A stretch of 11,310 bases of DNA from Actinomycetota bacterium (GCA_026392535.1 JAPLBX010000058.1:3583-14892), one strand, 5' to 3'; positions 1 through 6,697 are shown, numbered from the stretch's first letter. Numbers and translations are program-made. The notes: generated by a model not told the origin, from the sequence alone.

Positions 1-975
1 CTTGCCAAGAATTCGAATACACCTGGTTACCCAACCACGATCGGCACTATTGAATTTCGCACAGCCGCTGTTGATTGGTTGAAACGAAAACTCGATGTGC
101 AAATTGCCACGACAGAGAATGTAATTCCGACCATTGGAAGCAAGGAAATAGTCGCTTGGTTGCCAACTCTTTTAAATCTAGATAAAAACCACACGATTGC
201 CATTCCCTCAGTTGCTTACCCAACTTACAAAGTTGGCGCACTTATCGCTGGTTGTGAAGTAGTAACTGCTGATGGGGTTAGCGAACTAGAAGCGGCGAGA
301 GTTTCTGCCGAAAATCGAAAGCAACCACTGGCTTTAGTTTGGATAAACACACCATCAAATCCAACCGGCAAAGTTTTATCTGAAATTGAATTACGCGAAA
401 TAGTGCAGTGGGCACAAAAATACAATGTCATTGTGGTTAGCGATGAGTGCTATGTCGAACTTGGTTGGACCACAACGCCTATTTCAATCTTGCATAAGAA
501 TGTAATTGGAAAATCTGCAACAAATATTCTGGCTGTCCATTCGTTATCCAAGAGATCCAACTTTGCTGGCTATCGGGCAGGAATCTTGGTTGGAGATGGG
601 GAACTAGTTTCGCAAATACTAGAAATCCGAAAGCACGCTGGAATGCTAACTGCACTTCCAGTTCAAGCAGCTGCAGTTGCGGCTTTCAACGACGATGATC
701 ATGTCCGAAAGCAACATGCCACATATAAAAATCGTCGAGACCTACTTAAACCAGCTCTCGAAAAGGCTGGCTTCAAAATTGAGCATTCCGATGCTGGGCT
801 ATACCTATGGGCAACCCGGGCAGAGGACTGCTGGCAGACGGTCGCTTGGTTTGCCGAGCAAGGGGCACTAGTAGCTCCTGGCGCCTTCTACGGAAATGCC
901 GGCAATGAGCATGTGCGAATTGCTCTAACCGCCTCAGATGAGCGGATTTCGGCTCTAGTTTCCCGTTTAACTTAA
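1..975 (+). CDS. dapC: Succinyldiaminopimelate transaminase (DapC), 5'-truncated by window edge
   Basis: PLP-dependent class I/II aminotransferase that transfers an amino group from glutamate to N-succinyl-2-amino-6-ketopimelate in the succinylase branch of diaminopimelate/lysine synthesis. The frame is open from base 1 with no stop, and the first codons already read as the PGYPTTIG-type substrate loop, so the true start lies outside the window; the internal TTG at 79 is not the start. Visible landmarks, in window-frame residues: NTPSNPTGK with N120-P121, the SDECYVELGW segment with D148 and Y151 (PLP contacts), and SLSKRSN with the Schiff-base lysine K184 (codon 550-552) followed by GYRAG. 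The SLSKRSNFAGYRAG-like block is typical of actinobacterial DapC rather than generic AspC. It lies upstream of gltA on the same strand and belongs to the same pathway as dapD/dapE at 3.0-5.1 kb. Family assignment is strong; substrate is inferred from similarity and context. Confidence 0.9.
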   Translation, partial: LAKNSNTPGYPTTIGTIEFRTAAVDWLKRKLDVQIATTENVIPTIGSKEIVAWLPTLLNLDKNHTIAIPSVAYPTYKVGALIAGCEVVTADGVSELEAARVSAENRKQPLALVWINTPSNPTGKVLSEIELREIVQWAQKYNVIVVSDECYVELGWTTTPISILHKNVIGKSATNILAVHSLSKRSNFAGYRAGILVGDGELVSQILEIRKHAGMLTALPVQAAAVAAFNDDDHVRKQHATYKNRRDLLKPALEKAGFKIEHSDAGLYLWATRAEDCWQTVAWFAEQGALVAPGAFYGNAGNEHVRIALTASDERISALVSRLT

Positions 976-991
976 CCCATAGGTAACTTAA
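968..991. repeat. Short direct repeat spanning the dapC stop codon
   Basis: TAACTTAA occurs at 968-975 (its last three bases are the dapC stop) and again at 984-991, offset 16 bp. After each copy a CATAG follows (979-983 and 995-999), so the repeat can be extended as an imperfect tandem duplication with a 2-nt indel. It resembles better-conserved duplications at the dapD and DUF3117 gene ends. Direct observation; origin by slippage is inferred. Confidence 0.55.
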
Positions 992-1048
992 AGCGCATAG
1001 AACTTGTGCGAGATCGCCCTGGAATTCGTTGCACTCGATACTCGTGGG

Positions 1049-1054
1049 TATTCT
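1049..1054 (+). promoter_or_regulatory. Putative -10 element of a leaderless gltA transcript
   Basis: TATTCT ends exactly 6 nt before the GTG at 1061, the spacing expected if transcription begins at the start codon. No Shine-Dalgarno sequence precedes this GTG. The -35 is poor: TTGCAC at 1029-1034 gives only a 14-bp spacer. The same geometry is seen at dapE and tatB. Confidence 0.5.
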
Positions 1055-1060
1055 AAGTGC

Positions 1061-2356
1061 GTGACTAATTCATTAGACAAAGTAAATCTCACAGCAGGTG
1101 AGAAGGAGCTAACTTTCAATTTAGTTCCAGCCACGATTGGCAACTCAGGTTTTCAAATCGACAAACTTCTAAGTGAAACTGGTTTGGTCACCTTAGATTC
1201 AGGTTTTACTAATACCGCATCCTGTTCATCGGCAATTACTTTTATTGATGGTGAAGAAGGAGTTCTGCTTTACCGCGGATATCCAATCGAACAACTGGCT
1301 GCAAGCTCATCATTCTACGAAGTTGCATACTTGTTGATTTATGGAGACTTACCTTCTAAATCAGATCTCGATTCTTTCGAACAAAACATTGCACGTCACA
1401 CAATGGTTCACGAAGACCTACGTCGTTTCTTCGAAGGCTTTCCATCGGATGCACATCCAATGGCAGTACTGTCTTCTGCAGTAAGTGCGCTTTCAACATT
1501 CTTCCAAGATTCATTGGACCCTTTCGATGAAGAGCAAGTGCATATCTCAACAATTCGTTTATTAGCAAAGATGCCTACGTTGGCTGCCTATGCATACAAA
1601 AACAGCGCAGGGCAACCATTGATGTATCCAAGAAATGACTTGGATTTAATCGACAACTTCCTTTGGATGGTTTTCGGCGTGCCAACACAGGATTTCAAAC
1701 CAAGTCCTTTGATGAACAAAGTGCTCAATTTGCTTTTGATTTTGCATGCTGATCACGAACAAAACTGCTCAACTTCTACCGTCCGGTTGGTCGGCTCTTC
1801 GCATGCAAATATTTTTGCTTCAATTTCTGCTGGCATCAACGCTTTGTTTGGACCACTTCACGGTGGCGCTAACCAAGCTGTGCTGGAAATGCTTACCGAG
1901 ATTCACCAATCTGGTGATGGAGTAAACGAGTTCATCCGCAAAGTAAAGAACAAAGAAGACGGCGTTCGTTTGATGGGCTTTGGTCACCGGGTTTACAAGA
2001 ACTACGACCCACGTGCAGCAATTATCAAGAAAGCAGCTCACGAAGTCTTCAAAGAAATGAATGTGACTGACCCGCTATTCGACATCGCGATGAGACTTGA
2101 AGAAGCAGCACTAAATGACGAATACTTTATTTCTCGCAAACTCTATCCAAATGTGGACTTCTACACTGGATTGATTTATCGCGCGATGGGTTTCCCAGAC
2201 CAAATGTTCACGGTACTTTTCGCACTTGGCCGTTTACCAGGCTGGATTGCTCAGTGGCGTGAAATGATTGAAGATCCAAACACCAAGATTGGTCGCCCAC
2301 GTCAGGTTTATGTTGGCTCACCAATTCGGGATTACACCCCGCTAGATAAGCGCTAA
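1061..2356 (+). CDS. gltA: Citrate synthase
   Basis: Condenses acetyl-CoA and oxaloacetate to citrate, entry step of the TCA cycle; cytosolic. The 431-residue length matches hexameric-type bacterial citrate synthases. Visible motifs: VPATIGNSG and NTASC near the N-terminus, YRGYPIEQLA, LHADHE (H229), GPLHGGAN with catalytic H267, GFGHRVYKNYDPR with H309, and PNVDFYTG with catalytic D366. These correspond to H264, H305 and D362 of E. coli GltA. The frame can be extended to a TTG at 1004, but the family N-terminus aligns with the GTG at 1061, which also has a -10-like hexamer 6 nt upstream, so a leaderless start there is preferred. The stop overlaps the convergent DUF305 gene by 4 bp. Its product leads, through the TCA cycle, to the 2-oxoglutarate and succinyl-CoA used by the neighbouring dap genes. 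A 2-methylcitrate synthase is possible, but no propionate genes are nearby. Confidence 0.93.
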   Translation: MTNSLDKVNLTAGEKELTFNLVPATIGNSGFQIDKLLSETGLVTLDSGFTNTASCSSAITFIDGEEGVLLYRGYPIEQLAASSSFYEVAYLLIYGDLPSKSDLDSFEQNIARHTMVHEDLRRFFEGFPSDAHPMAVLSSAVSALSTFFQDSLDPFDEEQVHISTIRLLAKMPTLAAYAYKNSAGQPLMYPRNDLDLIDNFLWMVFGVPTQDFKPSPLMNKVLNLLLILHADHEQNCSTSTVRLVGSSHANIFASISAGINALFGPLHGGANQAVLEMLTEIHQSGDGVNEFIRKVKNKEDGVRLMGFGHRVYKNYDPRAAIIKKAAHEVFKEMNVTDPLFDIAMRLEEAALNDEYFISRKLYPNVDFYTGLIYRAMGFPDQMFTVLFALGRLPGWIAQWREMIEDPNTKIGRPRQVYVGSPIRDYTPLDKR

Positions 2357-2889
2357 GACAGGTCTTTAATCAGATTTTTCATCTCAGTGATTTCAGCAGT
2401 CTGAGAACTAATAATCTCATCAGAAAGTGCTTTCACTTCGGAATTCGTGTTGCCCTTAATGTCTTGAGCCATTTCTATTGCACCTTCATGGTGACCAATC
2501 ATCAATTCCAAGAATCGAATATCAAACTCTGCACCAGTTAATTTCTTTAAAGCTGCGAAATCTGATTCTTCGACGAATCCCGGCATCTCCATCATGTGAT
2601 GCATGTCCGGCATGCCGACAGATTCGAGCCAGGTTTCCATTTGTTTAATTTCTGGAGATTGCTCACTCTTGATTTGGGAAGCAAGCGAGAGGATTTCGGC
2701 GCCTGTTGAAATCTTAATTGCCAAATTTGAAAGTTCAATTGCCTGCTCATGGTGGGGAATCATCATTTGAGCAAACATAATTGCTGCGCCATTGTATTTT
2801 TCATCGTGCATTCCCATATGGGAGTTATCTGCTGCTGAACAGCCGGTTAGACCTACTAGCGCGACTAACGCAATCAAGAATCTCTTCAC
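2353..2889 (-). CDS. DUF305 family lipoprotein
   Basis: Predicted exported lipoprotein of the DUF305 family; family members are often near metal (copper) handling genes but the function is not settled. From the GTG at 2889 the protein is 178 residues: positive KR at 2-3, hydrophobic stretch 4-14, lipobox LTGC with Cys17 as lipidation site. The mature part carries the two family HH motifs, MMIPHHEQAIEL (H46-H47) and MIGHHEGAIEM (H133-H134), about 87 residues apart, plus a Met/His-rich segment around 93-102 (MPDMHHMMEM) suggestive of metal binding. A TTG at 2895 would add two residues; GTG is preferred because MKRF is a standard signal start. The TAG stop overlaps the gltA stop (2353-2356), so the two genes end inside each other. 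It sits between dap genes with no evident pathway link. Family call strong, role unknown. Confidence 0.85.
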   Translation of the reverse strand: MKRFLIALVALVGLTGCSAADNSHMGMHDEKYNGAAIMFAQMMIPHHEQAIELSNLAIKISTGAEILSLASQIKSEQSPEIKQMETWLESVGMPDMHHMMEMPGFVEESDFAALKKLTGAEFDIRFLELMIGHHEGAIEMAQDIKGNTNSEVKALSDEIISSQTAEITEMKNLIKDLS

Positions 2890-2898
2890 GTTCAAATT

Positions 2899-2904
2899 CT
2901 TATA
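2899..2904 (-). promoter_or_regulatory. Putative -10 of the DUF305 gene
   Basis: On the minus strand TATAAG lies 9 nt upstream of the GTG start (3 nt before the alternative TTG). A start site at the usual distance would leave an untranslated leader of only 2-3 nt. No convincing -35 is visible at 17 bp. TTCAAAT is repeated at 2891-2897 and 2911-2917 around this hexamer. The rest of the 2896-3015 gap is AT-rich with no clear terminator. Confidence 0.4.
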
Positions 2905-3015
2905 GAAATTTTCAAATAGTGCAGTCTGAAAGATCGTTTAGAAATTATCAGTCCGTTTTAACCTAAAAATGCCAAATTCTTTAGAGCCTTGTTATATTGA
3001 TTTCGTGGCTTTATT

Positions 3016-3053
3016 TTCTTAGTCATTTCTATGTTTCTTACTCATTGCTATGT
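3016..3053. repeat. 19-bp tandem duplication spanning the dapD stop codon
   Basis: Units 3016-3034 (TTCTTAGTCATTTCTATGT) and 3035-3053 (TTCTTACTCATTGCTATGT) are directly adjacent and match at 17 of 19 positions. On the dapD strand the upstream unit encodes the last residues (HSNE) and the TAA at 3040-3038; the second unit copies these, including a TAA, into the 3' untranslated region. Because 19 is not a multiple of three, the copied TAA is out of frame. Confidence 0.85.
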
Positions 3054-3964
3054 AGCGTGGCGTTTAATCCGCCCCAATCACCCTTACGAGGAGAAGCTTC
3101 GAGTGCACCGTTTACTGAATTGCGTCTAAATAAAAGATTTGGGACTCCAGAGAGCTCAGCACCTTTAACTATCTGACCATCTGGCAAAGTGATTTTTGAG
3201 CCAGCAGTGACGTAAGTTCCTGCTTCAACAACTGAGCCATCTCCAAGTGAAATTCCAATTCCAGCATTCGCGCCAAGCAAACATCCTTCACCCACAGAAA
3301 TCACTTGAGTTCCGCCACCGGAAAGTGTGCCCATGATTGATGCGCCGCCGCCAATGTCTGAACCATTGCCGACTACAACTCCAGCAGAAATGCGACCTTC
3401 AACCATTGAGGTACCCAAGGTGCCTGCATTGAAGTTGACGAAACCTTCGTGCATGACAGTTGTGCCTTCTGCAAGATATGCACCTAACCGAACTCGATCT
3501 GCGTCTGCGATGCGCACGCCACTTGGAACTATGTAGTCGACCATACGCGGGAATTTATCTACTGAGTAAATATTTACGTTTACGCCAAGTGCGCGCGATT
3601 TAATTTGGAAATCAGTTAACTTACTAATTGCAACCGGACCAATATTTGTCCAAGCAACATTTTGCAAAAGTCCAAAAATGCCATCTAGATTGATGGTTCG
3701 TGGTTTTACTAGCCGATGTGAAATCAGATGAAGACGCAAGTAAGCATCTTTGGTATCAACTGGCGGCTTGGACAAGTCTGAAATTGTGGTGGTGACAACT
3801 TCAACTTCAACACCTCGAAGCTCATCTTTTTTGCCCACCAAACCGGCTACTGCAGTAGCGGTTTTATCTAGCGATGGAGCGGGATACCAGACGTCCAAAA
3901 TGACGCCATCGGATACGGTGGCAAGGCCAACACCAGCGGCCGGAGAGTTAATAAAAGTATTCAC
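3038..3964 (-). CDS. dapD: 2,3,4,5-tetrahydropyridine-2,6-dicarboxylate N-succinyltransferase, actinobacterial type
   Basis: Transfers succinyl from succinyl-CoA to tetrahydrodipicolinate, opening the succinylase branch of diaminopimelate synthesis; the family works as a cytosolic trimer. The 308-residue protein resembles the mycobacterial DapD form rather than the shorter enterobacterial one. An N-terminal alpha/beta region (about 1-140) is followed by a left-handed beta-helix built from hexapeptide-like repeats (about 145-265, e.g. ISAGVVVGNGSDIGGGA). The conserved MVEGR with E189 falls where the catalytic glutamate is proposed in the mycobacterial enzyme (recalled). The GTG start at 3964 has no Shine-Dalgarno; TAGCGT lies 7 nt upstream, so a leaderless mRNA is likely. 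It is divergent from dapE with 18 bp between start codons, and its 3' end carries a 19-bp tandem duplication. Confidence 0.93.
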   Translation of the reverse strand: MNTFINSPAAGVGLATVSDGVILDVWYPAPSLDKTATAVAGLVGKKDELRGVEVEVVTTTISDLSKPPVDTKDAYLRLHLISHRLVKPRTINLDGIFGLLQNVAWTNIGPVAISKLTDFQIKSRALGVNVNIYSVDKFPRMVDYIVPSGVRIADADRVRLGAYLAEGTTVMHEGFVNFNAGTLGTSMVEGRISAGVVVGNGSDIGGGASIMGTLSGGGTQVISVGEGCLLGANAGIGISLGDGSVVEAGTYVTAGSKITLPDGQIVKGAELSGVPNLLFRRNSVNGALEASPRKGDWGGLNATLHSNE

Positions 3965-3970
3965 AAGGCT

Positions 3971-3977
3971 TACGCTA
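3971..3977. promoter_or_regulatory. Bidirectional, overlapping -10 elements for dapD and dapE
   Basis: TACGCTA reads TACGCT on the plus strand (3971-3976) and TAGCGT on the minus strand (3977-3972). The plus hexamer ends 6 nt before the dapE ATG (3983); the minus hexamer ends 7 nt before the dapD GTG (3964). Both starts lack Shine-Dalgarno sequences, so both mRNAs are probably leaderless. The intergenic space is 18 bp, so each -35 region must lie inside the other gene; plus-strand TTAATA at 3948-3953 is a weak candidate. Confidence 0.6.
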
Positions 3978-3982
3978 CCTTC

Positions 3983-5110
3983 ATGGCTTCGTTACCTGCC
4001 CTTTTGGACCTCAATGTTGGGGTAGTTGAACTCACCAGTGCACTTGTGGATTTCCCATCTGAGTCCCGATCCGAAGGCCCCTTAGCGGATGCAGTCGAGA
4101 ATGCTCTAAAAACCTATTCCCACCTCGAAATCTTGCGCGATGGCAACACGATTGTGGCCCGCACAAATCTAGGGTTGCCAGAACGCGTAGTTATCGCAGG
4201 TCACCTAGACACTGTGCCAAGCTCTGGAAACGACCGCTCACTAATTGTTAGCCAAGGCGGCTCAGTGCCGGTTGCAGACGTGGATGGAAAACAAAAAGCA
4301 TCTGAGGACCGGCTGTATGGGCTAGGAAGTTGTGACATGAAAGGCGGGCTAGCAGTAGCTTTGCTTTTAGCAGCCAAGGAGACGGCGCCAACTCGAGATG
4401 TCACTTACATCTTTTACGACTGTGAAGAAATCGATGCTGATCTAAACGGCCTTAAGCGTATCTCTGAAAAACACCCAGATTGGATCAAAGCTGATTTTGC
4501 CGTATTGATGGAACCTTCAAATGCTGTAGTCGAAGGTGGATGCCAAGGAACTATGCGAATAGAAATTCGCACCTCTGGTCGTCGCGCCCACACTGCGCGC
4601 AGTTGGATGGGCGAAAATGCAATTCATGGGCTTGGTCAGATTTTGGAAATCCTAGAAAACTACGTGCCAGATAAAGTTTTAATTGATGGACTTGAATATC
4701 GCGAAGGTCTGCAAGCTGTGGATGTGTATGGCGGAGTAGCCGGCAATGTGGTGCCAGATAGTGCCAGCATTTCCATCAACTATCGCTTTGCACCAAATAA
4801 ATCTGCTGCAGATGCACTAAAGCATCTTGAGCAAGTGTTTGTCGGCTACCAGGTAGACGTTGTGGATTATGCAGAAGGTGCATTGCCAGGACTTTCGCGC
4901 CCAGCGGCTAAACAATTTATAGAAAGCGTGATTGGAGATCCACAACCAAAGTTTGGTTGGACCGACGTTGCGCTTTTTTCCGCTTTAAATATCCCAGCAG
5001 TAAATTTCGGTCCAGGCTTTGCCGCCCTCGCACATGCGCCAAATGAATACGTGCCAGTTGCACAACTTCATAGCACTTTGGCAGCAATGCAAAACTGGTT
5101 GTCAAAATAA
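3983..5110 (+). CDS. dapE: Succinyl-diaminopimelate desuccinylase
   Basis: M20-family di-zinc peptidase that hydrolyses N-succinyl-LL-diaminopimelate to LL-diaminopimelate and succinate; cytosolic. At 375 residues it has the usual length. Metal and catalytic motifs are in order: GHLDTVP (H74, D76), GLGSCDMKGG (bridging D118), YDCEEID (E148-E149, general base and ligand), LMEPSN (E177) and ALAHAPNEY (H351). The lid/dimerisation domain begins near 185, with GRRAHTARSW holding the conserved dimer-domain histidine. The ATG at 3983 is only 6 nt downstream of a -10-like TACGCT shared with divergent dapD, and has no Shine-Dalgarno, so translation of a leaderless mRNA is inferred. It works two steps after DapD and directly after DapC, whose genes are in this window. 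Other M20 enzymes (ArgE, CPG2) are less likely because of the pairing with dapD. Confidence 0.93.
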   Translation: MASLPALLDLNVGVVELTSALVDFPSESRSEGPLADAVENALKTYSHLEILRDGNTIVARTNLGLPERVVIAGHLDTVPSSGNDRSLIVSQGGSVPVADVDGKQKASEDRLYGLGSCDMKGGLAVALLLAAKETAPTRDVTYIFYDCEEIDADLNGLKRISEKHPDWIKADFAVLMEPSNAVVEGGCQGTMRIEIRTSGRRAHTARSWMGENAIHGLGQILEILENYVPDKVLIDGLEYREGLQAVDVYGGVAGNVVPDSASISINYRFAPNKSAADALKHLEQVFVGYQVDVVDYAEGALPGLSRPAAKQFIESVIGDPQPKFGWTDVALFSALNIPAVNFGPGFAALAHAPNEYVPVAQLHSTLAAMQNWLSK

Positions 5111-5134
5111 ACCTTACTGGATAAACCGCACTTT
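5107..5134. repeat. Weak 14-bp tandem repeat spanning the dapE stop codon
   Basis: ATAAACCTTACTGG (5107-5120, containing the TAA stop) is followed by ATAAACCGCACTTT (5121-5134): 10 of 14 positions match, with seven identical at the start. Alone this could be chance; it is listed because better copies of the same pattern occur at other gene ends here. Confidence 0.35.
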
Positions 5135-5171
5135 ATGACTTGCATTGAACAACTGCAATCTAATTAACAAC

Positions 5172-5332
5172 TTACAATAAAAACTGTGGAGCACCATTTC
5201 TGGTACTCCACAGTTGGGGGAGAGAAAAAGGAAATTTTCTTACGCGTCCAAATTCCATCTTTCGAATCCTGAATATTCGATTGATTTATTGGCCACAAGC
5301 GGACTATCACACACTTGCACACATAAATATCT
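5172..5332 (-). ncRNA. Candidate intergenic small RNA
   Basis: The 295-bp stretch 5111-5405 has no convincing gene. On its minus strand a promoter-like pair (-35 TTGACC at 5367-5362, 17-bp spacer, -10 GATAGA at 5344-5339) is followed 117-150 nt later by an intrinsic terminator (stem 5215-5182, then a T-run). Together they would define an RNA of about 160 nt, starting near 5332 and ending near 5172. The -35 matches consensus at 5 of 6 positions, the -10 at only 3 of 6. A 60-codon reading frame starting with TTG at 5346 overlaps it but resembles nothing known. Wholly predicted. Confidence 0.35.
5182..5215 (-). terminator. Strong hairpin with minus-strand T-tract
   Basis: Arms 5182-5191 and 5206-5215 (AACTGTGGAG / CTCCACAGTT) pair perfectly, then one C-A mismatch, then ACCA/TGGT closes a TTTC loop at 5197-5200. 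On the minus strand it is followed by TTTTTATT, a classic intrinsic terminator. On the plus strand it is followed by G-rich sequence, so it is not a canonical terminator for dapE, although the hairpin alone could stabilise or end the dapE mRNA. Confidence 0.7.
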
Positions 5333-5338
5333 TTGGTT

Positions 5339-5367
5339 TCTATCAAGTTCTGTCAGGAAACGGTCAA
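5339..5367 (-). promoter_or_regulatory. Putative minus-strand promoter of the candidate small RNA
   Basis: TTGACC (5367-5362), 17-bp spacer, GATAGA (5344-5339). The good -35 and ideal spacing support it; the -10 is weak. No minus-strand gene lies downstream before the hairpin at 5215-5182. Confidence 0.35.
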
Positions 5368-5370
5368 AGA

Positions 5371-5399
5371 TTGCTGACCTAGCCAAGATAGGTGAGACT
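5371..5399 (+). promoter_or_regulatory. Putative promoter of the small membrane protein gene
   Basis: TTGCTG (5371-5376), 17-bp spacer, GAGACT (5394-5399), then 6 nt to the GTG at 5406. The -10 lacks the usual first T, but position relative to the start codon matches the leaderless pattern at dapE and tatB, and the -35 spacing is ideal. Confidence 0.45.
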
Positions 5400-5405
5400 A
5401 GGGAT

Positions 5406-5636
5406 GTGTTTTGGTTGATATTCGTAGTTGGGCTCGTAGTCATAGGTGTTTTTGCGCTAGCCGCTACCGGAGCTTTAGGCGAACTTAAATCCGACGATAG
5501 TTTAGAAACGAATGCACCTTTCGAAGAAGGTCAACGAATCCCCTTAACTCTTTTTGGATATCAAAAAACCAGAGTGGATCAAGTAATCAGCAATCTCGAA
5601 GCTGAAATTGCAGTTTTAAAGTCAAAAAAGAATTAG
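5406..5636 (+). CDS. Small membrane protein with DivIVA-like C-terminal segment
   Basis: A 76-residue protein from GTG 5406: one membrane helix (about 4-26, FWLIFVVGLVVIGVFALAATG), a short acidic linker, then a segment reading RIPLTLFGYQKTRVDQVI with a helical, coiled-coil-like tail. The pattern of hydrophobic strand, GY, and D-x-V is that of the short DivIVA-domain motif (GYRMDEVDAVLDRL in relatives). It occupies the place of M. tuberculosis Rv1209 just upstream of tag, as I recall, which supports orthology. The frame stays open upstream to a TTG at 5214, but that 64-residue extension is low-quality sequence; a promoter and no Shine-Dalgarno precede GTG 5406, so the short form is preferred. 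It lies 4 nt upstream of the SRPBCC gene and is probably cotranscribed with it. A role in polar growth or septation is inference only. Confidence 0.65.
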   Translation: MFWLIFVVGLVVIGVFALAATGALGELKSDDSLETNAPFEEGQRIPLTLFGYQKTRVDQVISNLEAEIAVLKSKKN

Positions 5637-5640
5637 CTGC

Positions 5641-6087
5641 ATGCAACATATTGAGTTATTCGTTGACATAAATTCAACCCCAGAAAAAGTCTTTGATTAT
5701 TTAACAAATTGGCCAGCACAATCTGAATGGATCTTTGGCACCAAAGTTGAAATTAGAACTCCTGGCCTGGCTAAAGAAGTTGGTGGCCAGATAGCAGCTT
5801 TTACTGGTTTTGGCCCGATTGGTTTTTGGGACTACATGACAGTCACCAAATGGGAATATCCATTTATTGTCGATGTGATTCACACTGGTCGCGTTGTTAA
5901 AGGTACTGGATCTATGCGAGTTGAGAAGTTTTCTGAATCTATAACCCGTTTCTATTGGTCAGAAGACTTAGAAATACCTTTAGGCATAGTTGGGCTATTT
6001 GGTTTTCGGTTACTAAAACCATTTTTCTTAAGTGGTGTGCAATCTTCATTAAACAAGTTTGCGCGAAACTTGGAATCTAGAGCCTAA
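5641..6087 (+). CDS. SRPBCC (START/polyketide cyclase-like) family protein
   Basis: A 148-residue protein with the SRPBCC opening pattern: a first beta strand with D-I-N-S-T-P-E-K-V-F (the 'ap-VFdyl' helix) and then NWPAQSEW, typical of the helix that closes the hydrophobic cavity. A GxGxM strand follows (VKGTGSMRVEKF) and the C-terminal amphipathic helix runs from about 122 (LLKPFFLSGVQSSLNKFARNL). Members bind lipids or other hydrophobic ligands; ligand and role here are unknown. No signal peptide is seen. The ATG is 4 nt after the preceding stop with no good Shine-Dalgarno, suggesting translational coupling, and tag begins 1 nt after its stop. Actinobacteria often carry such a gene near tag, but I cannot assign a specific function. 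Confidence 0.7.
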   Translation: MQHIELFVDINSTPEKVFDYLTNWPAQSEWIFGTKVEIRTPGLAKEVGGQIAAFTGFGPIGFWDYMTVTKWEYPFIVDVIHTGRVVKGTGSMRVEKFSESITRFYWSEDLEIPLGIVGLFGFRLLKPFFLSGVQSSLNKFARNLESRA

Positions 6088-6088
6088 A

Positions 6089-6682
6089 GTGAACGTCAAC
6101 CGATGTGGCTGGGCAAATTCCGCTCCAGACTACATTGAGTATCACGACACTGAGTGGGGAATTCCAATTCGCGATGACCGCGCACTGTATGAACGTTTAG
6201 TTCTCGAAGGTTTTCAGTCCGGGCTGTCGTGGATTACAGTGCTAAGAAAACGAGAACATTTCCGCAAGGCATTTGAGCAATTTGAAGTTGAAAAAGTGGC
6301 GAACTTTTCACCGAAGAAAGTAGATGCCTTGCTCCAAGACGCTGGCATCATTCGACATCGAGGAAAGATTGAAGCCACAATAAAGAATGCCAGGGCGCTT
6401 ATGGGGATGTGGGAATTGCATGGTGAAGGCTGGCTAAGCCAAACCTTGCTCGAAGCTGCGCCCACAGAACAGTCGCTCAAGGCCCAAGGATTCAAGCGGC
6501 CGGCTAAGGGAACAGACCAATTACCGAGTAAATGCGCTGAGACTGAGAAATTGTCTCGGCACCTGAAAAGCTTGAATTTTGCGTTTGTTGGGCCAACCAC
6601 GCTCTATGCAGCCCTTCAGGCCACAGGATTTGTTAACGATCATGTCACAGAATGTGATTTTTACTCTCAAAATTATGACTGA
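6089..6682 (+). CDS. tag: DNA-3-methyladenine glycosylase I
   Basis: Excises 3-methyladenine from alkylated DNA, first step of base excision repair; cytosolic, HhH superfamily with a structural zinc. From GTG 6089 it is 197 residues, close to E. coli Tag (187). The four zinc ligands are present: C6 (RCGW), H19 (YHDTEWG), H185 and C189 (VNDHVTEC). E40 in LEGFQSGLSWITVLRKRE matches the substrate-binding Glu38 of E. coli Tag, and QDAGIIRHRGKI is conserved almost word for word. The frame could extend to TTG 6059 inside the upstream SRPBCC gene, but the RCGW start is the family norm, and GTG 6089 lies 1 nt after the upstream stop, fitting translational coupling. In M. tuberculosis the orthologue is likewise followed by the DUF3117 gene. 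Confidence 0.93.
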   Translation: MNVNRCGWANSAPDYIEYHDTEWGIPIRDDRALYERLVLEGFQSGLSWITVLRKREHFRKAFEQFEVEKVANFSPKKVDALLQDAGIIRHRGKIEATIKNARALMGMWELHGEGWLSQTLLEAAPTEQSLKAQGFKRPAKGTDQLPSKCAETEKLSRHLKSLNFAFVGPTTLYAALQATGFVNDHVTECDFYSQNYD

Positions 6683-6697
6683 GAGTAGTTACGTGGG

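Noticed and set aside
3327..4025. Plus-strand open frames antisense to dapD
   Set aside because: The translations are Pro/Thr/Ser-rich as expected from the complement of Gly/Val-rich beta-helix codons; dapD is unambiguous.
5182..5215. Hairpin as the ordinary plus-strand terminator of dapE
   Set aside because: It is followed by GGGGGAGAG on that strand; the T-tract is only on the minus strand. A U-less terminator cannot be excluded.
5261..5269. TTCGAATCC, resembling a tRNA T-loop
   Set aside because: The flanking bases do not form a T stem, and no acceptor, D or anticodon arms are present.
5214..5405. 64-codon N-terminal extension of the small membrane protein, from TTG 5214
   Set aside because: It reads through the end of the hairpin stem, has no recognisable family sequence, and a better promoter-spaced GTG exists at 5406.
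6214..6600. 128-codon open frame antisense to tag
   Set aside because: It lies wholly within a strongly conserved gene and its translation has no family features; it is a shadow of tag codon use.
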